DNA of 64,000 bases, from contig JAPWFG010000024.1 of the NCBI GenBank assembly GCA_028015205.1, forward strand, positions 496,001-560,000, written 5' to 3'. This DNA comes from Mytilisepta virgata (taxonomy: Eukaryota > Mollusca > Bivalvia > Mytilida > Mytilidae). Shown piece by piece: positions 34,780 through 46,034 of this stretch (positions are counted from its first letter, which is position 1; the number at the start of each line of letters is the position of its first letter). Under the pieces are notes generated by a model. The model was not told the origin of the DNA. It ran no database searches and saw nothing but the letters and a program-made list of their open reading frames with translations. The translations under genes and the position numbers were made by a program.

Positions 34780-35400
34780 AGTAAAAAAGGGCATTTTTCA
34801 CCTATTTTCTATTTTAAGCTATGGCAGCCATGTTTATCTTTATACAAAATACCCTAAGGATCTTTCAGTCAAAGTTTGGCTGAAATTTATTCTGTTGTTT
34901 CACAGGAGAAGATTTTTGAAAGTTTACAAAGATGACGAAAAAAATGTGAAAAATTGTCTTTAAAGGTCAAAAACTCCTATGAGGTGTCAAATATCGATTA
35001 GGTCATGTTGACTTATTTGTAGATTTTTCGTGTACTTTGTTGAACATGTTTATTGTTTACAGTTTGTCTTTGTCTATAATAATATTCAGTATAAAATGAA
35101 AATGCAAATTTCCTTACAATTAACAATTCAGAAGCAATAACCCAACAAGGGGGTGGACCGATTCGTCTAAAAACATCATGGCAGGTAGATCTTGGCCTGA
35201 TGAACATTTTTATCACATATCAGTTTTGCTCTAAATGCTTTAGTTTTTGAGATGTAATCCAAACCTGCAGTTTAGCCACTATGTTCTATAATAAGCCATG
35301 GCGGCCACGTTTCTTGACGGTTTTGAAATAAAACATAAACTTTATACTAAGTACCCTAAGGATCACTCCACTTAATTTTGGCTGAAAATGGTACCGTAAT
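34780..35400 (-). repeat. Family 1 internal modules, minus strand
   Basis: Same minus-strand modules as 32900-33492 (CTAAGGATCTTTCAGTCAAAG, TTGACTTATTTGTAGAT, ATGGCAGGTAGATCTTG), without recognisable ends. Together with 32900-33492 it brackets copy e in the opposite orientation. Confidence 0.65.
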
Positions 35401-36200
35401 TCCAGGTAAAAACAAATTTAGTTAACAAATTAAAATTATATCAAATTTTCAAAAAAGGATAAATGTGAATATAGGGTCAACACATGTTAGAGCACATTTT
35501 AAAAAGACAAAAATATACATGAAATATATTTACATGTAAAATTGTACAATAATTCAACATTTCTATATAATTATATCAGAAAAAAATGAAAATGCACTCG
35601 GTGTCGTGCTCCTATACCCCATTCGCTACCAAATAGTAAACATGTAAACAAGATATCCAACCAAGCAACCATACAAAATATGTACAAAATCCACCAAAAA
35701 ATAAATGACTAGTAGCTTACAATAGATTTTAAAACAAGAGATAGGAAAAGGATGCAATAATCGCTTAAAGATGAAATGTATTATTCACCTATTGAAGTCA
35801 TGTATGAAACCAAATATGAAAAGCTGCCAATAGATGAATGAATATTTGCATACACCAAGTATTCAGACAAAAGATGTGAAAAGGGCCATAACTCTTGACA
35901 AAATCTATCAAACATGATATCGGTACAAAATACGCATGTTCAGATAATCTTAAACCATGATACCAAAAATAAAAAAAATATGCCAAAAAGTGAATGACTA
36001 GTTACATACACAAGGTATTAAGACAAAAGTTATGAAAAGGGTAATAACTCTTGCAAAAATCGTTCAACAGTAAAATCGGTACGTTCAGGTCACACCCAAG
36101 GGTGATACCAAATAAAAGATGAATGATTAGTTGCGTACACAAGATTTGGTGTGTACACACTACTCTACGGAGGGGTATAGTTAAGAATATAGAGGTTTTC
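35401..36200. repeat. Degenerate ~155-bp tandem repeat, 2-3 copies
   Basis: AAGTATTCAGACAAAAGATG...AAAAGGGCCATAACTCTTG (about 35858) and AAGGTATTAAGACAAAAGTT...AAAAGGGTAATAACTCTTG (about 36013) are 155 bp apart. TGAATGACTAGTTACATACAC and TGAATGATTAGTTGCGTACAC mark unit edges. The open frames here are repeat-derived. Confidence 0.6.
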
Positions 36201-37055
36201 AACGACATGAAAAAACGCAAATAATCCTTTAGATGAATAAATAAATACACTACGATATTGATGGTACTATATTGTAAATTTTGAAAGTTGGGTGTCTCTT
36301 CCGCAGTCATAACACTGTCTTTATCGTTGTTATGGTTATCACCATCTGCTCGAGTCTAACCGAACTCCTGCGTTCCCATTTGCAGAAAGTTTTTTTGTGC
36401 TTGACATCATCACATAAATATAGATTTGTATAATAAATACTGTCCCATATGGAATAAATTTTGGTAGTCACGGCTATTACAGCAGGGTAACTTTTTATTT
36501 AGGGTGAATCTTTTTCCCCAGCTCTGCAAATATCTTCATGTTTTCGCTGTGTTAACATAAAAAGATACGATAACGAGGCATCATCACAAAAAGGATTACA
36601 CACAGTAAAATATTTATTACGTATATGAACTTCGTAAAAAGGTTACTGTCATGAAGTTCAGTGAAATCGACAGTATCGTGAGAGGCCAGTTTAAGTTTAA
36701 AGTCTTCAAGTTATTTGCTGAAAGGGCAATTTTCACAGAATTACTAAAGATTTCATATTTTAGCTCTTACTGTGAAATCATCTAAACATGCTAAAGGTAC
36801 TTCCAAGTTGATGTGGGTTATTATTGGCAAGACGTTTAAATTTATTCACAATGTTACAATAGAAACTACATGTAAAATGGAAAACCTCGTTCATGTTGCA
36901 TGCTTTTTTTCGAAACTGAGTATTTATCTAAGAGACTTCATAGCTATTATAAAACTTTTAGGAAGCAGTAAGCAGTTTATGAAATCTATAACATTGTAAT
37001 ATAATACATTAGTCATCGTTAAAATCTTCTAATGTAGAGCAAATTCATGCAAAAC
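36201..37055. other. No gene recognised
   Basis: Unique-looking sequence at the 3' side of the minus-strand Ig receptor. No clear polyadenylation site could be assigned. Confidence 0.35.
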
Positions 37056-37361
37056 CTACAAGCTATGAAAGCTGCATGTACACACAATACAATGGTGACA
37101 CAGGAACGTCTTGGTCAAGAAAGGGGAAGTTAGTAATTGGAAAATTAAAATCGTTCCATTTATCAAAAAGTACATGTCTTCCAATTTTCTAATTTTTTTA
37201 AGATTAAAAAAAGGAAAGCCTTGATTATTTGGATTATAGCTCCCAACGACCTGTCGATACAAATTATTGCCGCAAACAAAATTTTGCCCAGGTAAGAAGT
37301 TTAGGGCCTTGATCATATCATCGTTTGTCCAACAAATGTCATTTTCATAAACTTGTGATGA
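37056..37361 (-). CDS. Ig receptor, cytoplasmic tail exon (probable last)
   Basis: A CTTTTTTCAG acceptor (37362-37371) opens a phase 0 frame, matching the phase 0 donor of exon 40817-40872. It begins SSQVYENDICWTNDDMIKAL, then NFLPGQNFVCGNNLYRQVVG, and runs to a stop at 37056-37058. YEND fits the YxN consensus bound by Grb2-type SH2 domains, and another tyrosine follows in NLYRQV, so a signalling tail is plausible. The last 45 residues look random. The exon may really end earlier, for example at CGACAG|GTCGTT, with further exons outside my reading. The frame fit is good, the 3' end is uncertain. Confidence 0.45.
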   Translation of the reverse strand, partial: SSQVYENDICWTNDDMIKALNFLPGQNFVCGNNLYRQVVGSYNPNNQGFPFFNLKKIRKLEDMYFLINGTILIFQLLTSPFLTKTFLCHHCIVCTCSFHSL

Positions 37362-38995
37362 CTGAAAAAAGTTTTAAAACGGTTACAACAAATATGACTA
37401 GAAACGGAATGGTTCAACAAAAAAAAAAAAAAAAAAAAATGTGAAACGTGTGCGTGTTACCTCCGAGCTATGTTTTGTGGTTTGAATAGTGTGATCAGAA
37501 CCATCGATTCCGCTCTATATGAAATGATCCTACAAGGTGCATTACAAACTACATCTTTTAACTTTAATGAACTACATAATGTAGTTACATGAATTTATGT
37601 ATGAAATTTATTTATCGTGTCTCCGACTGAAGGTAAGTCCAATTTCGAAATGTCATGTATGGTATGCGAAAAATGTGTTTTACTTGATTTAAAAAACAAT
37701 GGCGACCAATAATTTTTCAAAGTGTTTACTTTCCCGGACGATTTTTTAAAATAAAATATGCATCGAAATTGTGTTTTTTTTCACAGTAAAAAAATCGTTT
37801 ATAAATTGTTCGCTTTCGAATATTAAGTTCGTATTAAAATTAGATCTCTTCGTGGCAACAGACTCTTGAATAAGCTATTTTGCACATTCTATGAAGCTTA
37901 AATGCAATTTCCGCATGGACAGGCAAACAATGACAGGGCGAATGAATATTAACCTGTGGTTTATTATTAATGTAAAAACTAGTACTCATTAGCTACTTTA
38001 CGTTCTTCGTCAAAAGTTCCATACAGACTGATTTAAGTTTATTGTTGACTATATCTCTTTTTTGTTAATATGTCTGCAGTGTTCACTGTCACGGGTGCAA
38101 TGATATCAGTTGAATACTCGTTAAAAGCATTTAACCTCGCCACATTTAAATGTGCTTGTCCCCGATCTGGAAACCTTTTGCCTTCTGATGTATTTTTGAG
38201 TAAACATTTCTGACATTTTGTATTTCCAAATAGAATTCCACGTCTGATTTAGGGCATCTAAAACCTTGTTATACAATGAGAAACAAATGTGCAAGCTCAG
38301 TATTAAGAGCTGTTAATAGTACAATGATATCTTATTGAATTATTTAGTTCCGTCATTTCTTTCTTAATGGACTCCATGTTAAAACAATCAATCGACAAAC
38401 AACATGAAAAACTTGATGAATTACCATACTTTACAAAACGAGTAGCCAAAAACAACAAGAAATGAACATGGGTATTATTGATCGTGCTAATTCTGCGGAG
38501 GTAATATAATTTTACCAATACCACCGGACCGTTAGAAACCTTAACACTAACACGACAAACAGGAAAATAAATACAAACAGTAATTCCTTCAATGTGCTTC
38601 ATGGCTTGAACTGAAAAGGTTTAATACTGATGCTACAACTAAAAACTAAACATGCCCACAACTGAATGCTAGATGTTATCTAGAAGCGGCATCAAGTTTT
38701 TTTTAATATAACTACTTACATTATTTACGTTAAAGCTGGATGTAATTTCCCATGAGTCGAAATATACCTAAATTGATAAAGCCGGTTAATATGTAAACAC
38801 AGCAATATAGGGTTGTTGCAGTAATATGAGAAATAATGTACCGAGCAGTTCCTCAGTATTCATATAATAACCCTATGTTATTGTTTTACGGGATATTTTA
38901 AATGTCAGGTACATGAGCTTCAATGTTTAAAAGCAATATTCAGTGGACATGATGGAGTGCAATATCGTGAAACATTGCCCGCTAGATTTTCGTTA
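37362..38995. other. Intron-like sequence, no gene recognised
   Basis: Contains A19-20 at about 37420-37439 and a stretch near 38085-38170 (CCTCGCCACATTTAAATGTGCTTGTCCCC) that resembles, weakly, the retroelement tail at 62580. A minus-strand frame at 38303-38602 has no domain. Confidence 0.35.
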
Positions 38996-39002
38996 TGTTA
39001 AA

Positions 39003-39485
39003 CATGGAATATTTTCCAATATTTTAATCTCGAGCTCTGCTGATGAGTCAACGAAATGGCCATACAGTGCATCAATTTTATTTTGGTATTTTGTGATACG
39101 TTTTATTACTACCTCTGGGTCTATGTCACTGCTGGTGGACTGTTAGTCCCTGAGGAAATTATCAGCCCAGTAGCCAGAACTTTTGTCCTGGCATGATTCA
39201 TTACTCAAATGCTTTTAAATTTTTCGTTCAAAATTTGACAAAAATTAACAGAAATTTCTAAGGCTCTTCCTTTTGATGCAGAGGTAACCATTAGATGACT
39301 TTGGATAGCTGTTTGTTTTAATTGTTTTGATTTTTGATGGTTGTGCTTATTAATTCATCATTATATGTTTAACCGGTTTTCCAATATTTTGATCTCGAGC
39401 ACTGCTGATGAGTTGCCAGTCAACGAAATGGCCATTCAATGCATCAGTTTTTTTCGGTATTTTGAGATACGGTTTATTCCTTACG
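39003..39485. repeat. Direct repeat pair, ~115 bp, 365 bp apart
   Basis: TTTTCCAATATTTTAATCTCGAGC...GCTGATGAGT...AACGAAATGGCCAT occurs at about 39013 and 39378, each running on to ATACG(T/G)TTTATT. The copies differ by a 6-base indel. The intervening sequence is unrelated. Confidence 0.75.
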
Positions 39486-39569
39486 ATAGAATAACAACAA
39501 TTATTTTGTTCATAAACTTTAGTCAGCACTTTATTCAGTAATATATAAATTGAGTATCAACGTATTAGT

Positions 39570-40380
39570 CCAGTCAAACTAAGTTTTAATCTCAAACTAA
39601 TTGCAAAAAAAAAATGTTTTAGTTCTAATCTATAGCATTAAGCCCCAAATATATACAGAAATATATATACAGAAAAAAGTCCCATAAAATCTAACTTTTT
39701 TGTCAGGTTTTGGTTGATTTTATTAAAATTCATGTAAAGTATGATACTTTGATGGGGTTATAAGTTTGTATTTGACTATATTATATAATCTTCTGCTCAT
39801 GAAATGTACAAAACCGAAGTGTTATGGGTATTTTTTTTGCGCATTATTCATTAAAGAAATTGCAAATTTGGGCTTTGTGACCATTTTGAAAAAATAATGT
39901 GAAATTTTGGTATTGTTTATATCTGTAAATTATATTTGTTCAGCATCTACCTTGTTTAAAGAAACTTTAAACCACAAAAAGAAGAATGTATGCTTAATTA
40001 TTTTTATTTAATTTGAGATTCTTTACCTTGACATGTTGAAAAATTTAATAAATAGTCAACCAATGAATTAAGAAATCTAGGTTGTAGCTTGATAAAAGAT
40101 ATGAAAACACCTTTAGAGTTGTTTGTTATACTCTACATTCTGCTCAAAAGAAGCGGTAAAGTTATAATTTTGTATCAATTTTTATTGATATTTCTGCCTT
40201 TTTTGCAGAGTTATCTCCCATTTCCAGTGCAAATCTCCATAGGAATTTCCAAATCGTGATTTTTTAGTCTTCCTCAAGTTAGATTTTGTTGGAATTTTTT
40301 CTGTGTATATTTGGGGTATAATGCTAAAGATTAAAACTTAAAAATCTTCTGTTGCAATTAATTTAAGGTTAGGGTCAAAT
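39570..40380. mobile_element. ~0.8-kb element with imperfect ~130-bp inverted ends
   Basis: Left CTAAGTTTTAATCTC...AGCCCCAAATATATACAG...AAAATCTAAC pairs with right GTTAGATTTTGTTGG...CTGTGTATATTTGGGGTATAATGC...GATTAAAACTTA. No coding capacity. It lies in the intron downstream of the receptor's short cytoplasmic exon. Confidence 0.65.
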
Positions 40381-40816
40381 TTATGCAAGATTGAGTGGAC
40401 TATATCAGATACGAACAGGATATGCTTACCCTGACAACTTCAGTTTTTAGTGATGAAAAGTGTCTGAATTTCAGTAATATTCTTTCGATGCTTATTACAT
40501 TTTTATACATGTACAGAATATTATTATTTAGTCTAGATATTAATAAACAGCGATCAGTTGCATGTGAAAACTGAGGTTGTGTCTTCTTATTAAGAACAAA
40601 TGACTACGGTGGAATTAAATACAATTACGAAATAGCAAGAACGTCGCTAAAATTATGCAGCAACATGTACAACCAAAGCGTCCCTTGATGTAGATACACG
40701 TAAAAGGAGCATTAAATACTAATATTGCCTTGAAAAGTCAATGAAAATACGATAATTATCAAAATCATGTAGAAAATAGGCTTTAAATTTGTAAGCTAAA
40801 ATAATACATAAATCAC

Positions 40817-40872
40817 CTGTGATTTTTCCTCTTCGTCTATGTGAAAACGAACATTCTGGCTTCCTTTGGCAG
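40817..40872 (-). CDS. Ig receptor, short cytoplasmic exon (phase 1-0)
   Basis: A 56-base exon between TTTTAAATTTGTAG and CACAG|GTGATT on the minus strand. It encodes AKGSQNVRFHIDEEEKSQ after the split first codon: basic then strongly acidic, as expected just inside the membrane. The 5' phase 1 joins the transmembrane exon and the 3' phase 0 joins the tail exon at 37361. Too short to show a domain; the support is the double phase match and its position. Confidence 0.55.
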
Positions 40873-41846
40873 CTACAAATTTAAAACACATTATTTGATG
40901 CAGTATAAAGATAACTCATTGTGAAAAACGCGTTATAAGTTCTTTATTGATATGAGTTTACATGGCAGATGAAATATATCATACACGTATGCCTTTCTTT
41001 CTCTTCATTGAGGTTGAAATATTTGATCTCGCTCGATAGTAAGAATTAAAAAAAAAGAAAACTTATTTGAATTTAAGGTCGTGTGAAAGACAAAGTTGCA
41101 AAGTTCTGCTACTCAGACAAAAACTTACAATTTTAAATAAATATTTTGTTTGGTTGGTTATTATCGAAATTTCGCTCATTGTTTTTAAACCTACATGTGT
41201 ATGTGTTGGAACAGGAATCAGGTATGATGTAATTGTTAAATCTTTGCATTGTTTAAACATAGTATAAATTGCCTTCTGCATTCTTTTAGACGGCATACAT
41301 GTTGTATATCTTATATCACGTAATATCATCCGCCTCTATTTTATTATTTGTCGTTGAATTTCCTATTAATCAAGTAGTGGTTTAAGGATATTATAAATTA
41401 TCACATTTTCTTGAAATTTTATGAATTCTTAGTGTGAAAATCGCAAGGAAACGCTTAAATCTGTATTTTTTACTGCGTTACTTTTAAATTGGAAGTTTAA
41501 TAGTTTTCAGTAGTTACGAGCACTCCTTAATTGGTATTTATATGTCTTGTCATTTAATTGTTGCCCTTTCGTTTCAACTGACATACTTAGACTTAGTGTT
41601 GTCTGGTTTTTATTTCAGACATTTTGCAATCTCGGATGGGTTTCAATGTCGTCATGGCCAAACGGACCAGTCATAATCTCTGGTTTAAGTTAACTTGGAA
41701 CGTTCATAATCTCTGTTTCAAATCATTATGTTTGTTTTGGGTTCTGTTTTAAATGATCCATACTGTATATTGTGACAAGATATCTATGCATGAAAGAAAT
41801 CTGAATCAAAACATCTGCCTTCAAGTTATCTTAAAAAAATTATAAC
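40873..41846. other. Intron of the minus-strand Ig receptor
   Basis: No repeat or gene recognised. Overlapping frames at 41063-41329 on both strands show no domain. Confidence 0.4.
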
Positions 41847-41960
41847 CTCTTCTAAACGTTCTCCGACGCCTATACTGTACTCCTAATAGAAGCAATAAAA
41901 ACAACACACAAATGGTACTACACAAAATCAACAATTCCAGTGTCCCTATGGTTGTGGAAT
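41847..41960 (-). CDS. Ig receptor, transmembrane exon (phase 1-1)
   Basis: A 114-base exon after TTCTACTTGTAG on the minus strand, phase 1 at both ends, so it fits between the third Ig exon and the short cytoplasmic exon. It encodes 38 residues: STTIGTLE, then a hydrophobic segment of about 21 residues (LLILCSTICVLFLLLLLGVQ), then YRRRRTFRR, a classic stop-transfer cluster. This fixes the product as a type I single-pass membrane protein with Ig domains outside. The donor (GAG|GTTATA) is not a strong consensus. Too short to stand out as an open frame; it was found by following phase and hydrophobicity. Confidence 0.7.
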
Positions 41961-44560
41961 CTACAAGTAGAAAGATATTTGACAAGTACTTAGTCATATT
42001 TTGGTATCCACGGGAAATTTAGAATTTTAAAGTCGACAGAAAAATGTAATATATTATATGCAATTATTAAAACATTGGTGATTTTTTTCTATCAATTTTA
42101 AAGAAAATCTGTTAAGGTACATAAGTGTATCTCTTAAGATTGCTACAGTGGCCACATTGTAAAAAATGACTCATTTTTCTCATTGATCTAATTTATTCTA
42201 ATTGCGATGAAAGCAAAACATTGCAAACTATTATTCATTTTTTACAGACGGAACTTTTAAACAGAACTTATACAAAATGAATACTTTAAATATATATATA
42301 TATATACTAGATTATATGAGATATCTTGAAGTTAGAATAGTAGTAAAACGGGCTTGCCATATGTTATGGTCATTTTCTTAAAATTTGAGTTGATAATTAC
42401 AAACCTATTCAACGATTTTAAGTTTTGTTTGTATAGTATTTTTATAGTTTTACGTAAAGATTTTTTGTGTGACTCCAACCTGGTAAGGGTGGGGGGGGGG
42501 GGGGGGGGGGGGGGCAGGAGCTATTTATAAATACATGATACATGCTCGATGATGTATGAGAATGAAAGGAAATGAGGAATGTGTCAATGAGACTTTATCC
42601 AACCACTTCATTGATTCACACTTGGAAGGAATTGAAAATCCCAGCCTATGAAATTTAATGGAGACCAGATGTCACATCGTGTTACAAACAGATTTCTGGA
42701 ACGTTAAAATAGCTTTAATCTATTTGTATTTACGGTATATAACTATCTTAAAAATCATTGACATGCAACAGATTTCAAATTTTGAAATTGATAGTTTTTT
42801 TGTTAAGAGATCCACAATATCACGAATATCGACCTTGCAGCACACAGCTGGTTTTATCAGCTTGCACTGTCTGTATGTTATGTACATGATATATTCAACT
42901 GAATTGGGACTGACAAATTTATATGTGTTTTGTTTCTGTACTTTGTAAATAAGAATCAGATGTATTCTTTTTTTTCAGCTTCTGTTGAATCTTGGTATTT
43001 AAGTCTCTGTTTTTTAATCAATAAAAAATGCGAATCCATATTATATTATATTAGACATTGAACCCGCGCGGGCGCGGGAAAATAACCATTTTTTTTAAGG
43101 TGGCCATATTGACTATAAAAAGTTGTTGCGGCCATGTTATTCATGGAACAGGAACTCAATATGGATGTTGTGGTTGGCTTCCCATAAACTTTCTTGTCAA
43201 GTAGGTGGTATCAACTGATAGTTTCATGTCTATATATGATGCAGTATTCCAGAAATGGATGTTAATGCAAACTTTAACCAAAGTCAATGAAGCGTGAAAT
43301 GTAGGCCAACGCGACCCAATTGTCATATGCGGCTGTTCGTTACTACCGAAGATGTATCCACTGATGAAGTAGACTGTATGTCACGTAGAATTACCAAAAT
43401 GGACCTTATAAGGTTCCATCAAAGTCAAAATCTATGACGAAAACACAACCACATAAATTGTCAATATTTTTATTGTTAAAATTAATTCTGAACTGGAACT
43501 TGATGAAAAGTTCATTTAATACACATTTCATAGTGCATTACCTTTTTCCTTCAGAATAAATATGAAAGTAAACATTTCCTTAGTGGCGGATGAATTTTTC
43601 AAAAGATGCCGTGAGTTTGGTAGTCAGAGCAATTTTTTGGAAAATAATTGTTCCAATTGTTCCATTGCCATCATGGGCAGGGCAAGTGAGGCTTAATTCA
43701 CAAATATATCCAATAATCAGACGATAAAAGCATTTTTAGTGTGTGGCTGCGTGTGCTGTCCACGTTTATATTTATCAAAGATGTCCGAGATAAATTTCGC
43801 CGTTAATAATAAAGATGACCATTTGTTAAAAATATTTTTATCTAGGGCTTACAGAGAATTGTATGGTAGAGATATATTTAGACAGGTCAAATAACAAATA
43901 ATGTGAAAATAGTTAATGGTTGGTTTTATCACTTTGTGCAAGGTAAACATCCGAGCAATCCAAAAAACAGTTAGGAATTCCTCTGAACTTTACCTTACTT
44001 CTTCATAATCTTCAAAGTTCATAACCTTTACAGTTAGGAGAAATCGGTTATTGTAGAAAAACAATCCATGAAGCGGAAACATCCCACTCGAAGGAGAATT
44101 TTTTAATTTGTTTTATTCTTTTTCCGTAATTTCAAACAGAAAGACATTTAAAATATGTGCATACTTATTTATTTAAATCAATGTGTTAAAATGGTGCATT
44201 CGAGAACCTTTTAAAGGATATGTTGGGAGAATTCATATCGGAAAAGTGCATAAAAATTCCATTTGCACATAAATAAAACTGCTGTTTAAATTTATAAATG
44301 CAGATTGTCAAATCCGATAATAACCTTTATAATCTGAACCATACATCGTTTATTTTAAACAACGCATTTTGCTGCCTATTCGGCTAATTCGTAAATTTAG
44401 TATTATAGATATCTATCTATCTGTCTATCTATATACACGTAGGCGAAATGCTCATGAACCTAAATGAATATAAAATATGTTTATACGTAAGAACGTTTAC
44501 TAGTATAAAAAAGACGTATGTGGTCAAACCTGCTATATATACGATACATAGTCATTGTCT
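41961..44560. other. Intron sequence with G24 run; no gene
   Basis: A TA microsatellite at about 42289-42306, 24 consecutive G at 42491-42514 and a CG-rich hairpin word (CCCGCGCGGGCGCGGG) at about 43064. The frame at 42658-42948 has no recognisable domain. Confidence 0.4.
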
Positions 44561-44566
44561 GAATAT

Positions 44567-44773
44567 ATTTTCCGACAATGACTTTGTATTTTCTTTATCC
44601 TGGAATTCCCTTTCGATGCGTAAAATGCCTTAAAATTACGTTTGAAGTTGAAATCAAACACGGGAAACGTCACGATGGTATATTCACTATGCTCCTCGCG
44701 ATCCTCATGTAAACAAGTACCAGTAGACTTTATTAGGTCATTGACCTAATACGACTAAAGTTTATTCTACCCC
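44567..44773 (+). repeat. Inverted repeat arm, left, beside Ig exon 3
   Basis: About 207 bp whose reverse complement is at 45719-45910. The inner 90 bases (GTTTACATGA... not counted; AAGTACCAGTAGACTTTATT through CTACCCC) are almost identical and the outer part is about 80% alike by eye. The outer end carries a GTCATTGTC...GACAATGAC hairpin. The arms enclose 945 bases that include the third Ig exon. Confidence 0.9.
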
Positions 44774-44998
44774 TGTTATTAGACCGGAAATAACTTGATT
44801 GCAGGATAAAAAGAGCACGTCTGTACTATATAGGGCACTTTGAAAATGCCCCCGTCATGTACAAAGCATATAAAATTAACCTCTATATAAAGGACACATT
44901 TTTCTCGTCCCTTGAGTGCCCTTTATACACAGGTTTGACTGTAATCAAATGTAAAAAAAATTATGGACAGAAGTAAGAAGAAAAAAAGAGGAACTTAC

Positions 44999-45322
44999 TG
45001 TCTAGTAGCGAAACGGCTTTACAGCTACAGTTGCCATAGTTGTTGAACACCTGAACTGTATAAGTACTGGCTGTGTCATGTGTAATCGCTTCTCGTATTT
45101 TCAGAATGAAAGCATAAACTGTAATGTTCACTAAAACGCCGTGAACTTGAACTGAAATATTTTTAGGCATTGGATAAATTGGCGATGTATCTAGTTCTTC
45201 GCCATTTCGGAACCATTTGAAGTTGGTTATATTATAACCGTAGACTCGACTTTCAAATGAAACCTCCTCATCTTTAATGTATTTGGTGTTGTCCACACCT
45301 TGTGGAAAACAGATTGGTTTTT
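44999..45322 (-). CDS. Ig receptor, third Ig-like domain exon (phase 1-1), lacking the core cysteines
   Basis: A 324-base exon between an AACTGTATTTCAG acceptor and an ACA|GTAAGT donor on the minus strand, both phase 1. It encodes 108 residues with an I-set-like pattern: EEVSFESRVYGYNITNFKWF carries the core Trp, FILKIREAITHDTASTYTVQ fits the E/F strands, and VFNNYG the F-G turn. Both canonical cysteines are replaced (Ser or Arg in FESR, Val in YTVQV), and a GNCSC pair lies after the G strand. N-glycosylation motifs NIT, NIS and NCS are present. It is membrane-proximal in the predicted receptor. The exon is enclosed by long inverted repeats. Confidence 0.75.
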
Positions 45323-45718
45323 CTGAAATACAGTTTTATCGTTTGATATTAGTATTGTGTTTATAATGTACATTACATTTTCAATTGAAGTAAAATATCA
45401 AAAAGCTATAAAAGTTAGGCTCCAGGAGCTCATATCGCTCAAAGGATTTTATTTGCCATTTCATCTGTTGTTTGATATCATAAATCCAATTATAAAACAG
45501 ATACTCGTGTGGTCAATTTTAAACTTAATCCGGCTGCAGTGTCACTCATCTTTGATTTCCAAAAAGTACTTTTACCAAGCAGTAACATCTAAATAGTATC
45601 TTGCAGTGATCGTTCGTAACAATTTTCAATGCCAAGCAGATTCATAGAATCATTTTACCAAATAAAGAAAAAAAAAACATCCCCAAAAGCCAACTAGGGG
45701 CCTGCAAACCTTATAAAA

Positions 45719-45910
45719 GGGGTAGAATAAACTTTAGTCGTATTAGGTCAATGACCTAATAAAGTCTACTGGTACTTGTTTACATGAAAAGCGCGAGGAG
45801 CGTAGTGAATGTACCAGATGTGGCGTTTAACTTCAATCGTTATTTTAAAGCATGTTTCGCATCTAAAGGGGATTGCAGGATAAAAACAATACAAAGTCAT
45901 TGTCGGAAAA
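45719..45910 (-). repeat. Inverted repeat arm, right, beside Ig exon 3
   Basis: Reverse complement of 44567-44773, including GGTCAATGACCTAATAAAGTC and GCGCGAGGAGCGTAGTGAATG. It is followed directly by the hairpin at 45891-46028, whose left arm it shares. Confidence 0.9.
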
Positions 45911-46028
45911 TATAAAATTTATTTGGGCTCGCTGTGAAACATGGGGAAAAGGCTCGCTAAAGCTCGCATTTTCTCATGTTTCTAAAGCTCGCCCAAATAA
46001 ATTATATATTTTCCGACAATGACTATGT
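45891..46028. repeat. Hairpin element with 38-bp arms
   Basis: ACAAAGTCATTGTCGGAAAA...TTATTTGGGC (45891-45928) pairs with GCCCAAATAA...TTTTCCGACAATGACTATGT (45991-46028) around a GCTCGC-rich loop. The corresponding place in the left arm (44549-44583) has the same stem without the loop region. Confidence 0.85.
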
Positions 46029-46034
46029 ATTGTA

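Noticed and set aside
36772..36999. Small plus-strand frame after a TTTTAG
   Set aside because: No domain; only an 11-codon phase 1-1 stretch would be spliced, which is easily chance.
38303..38602. Hydrophobic stretch in a shifted frame near 38.55 kb as an alternative transmembrane exon
   Set aside because: The hydrophobic frame is preceded by a TGA with no acceptor after it; the frame open from the good acceptor is not clearly membrane-spanning.
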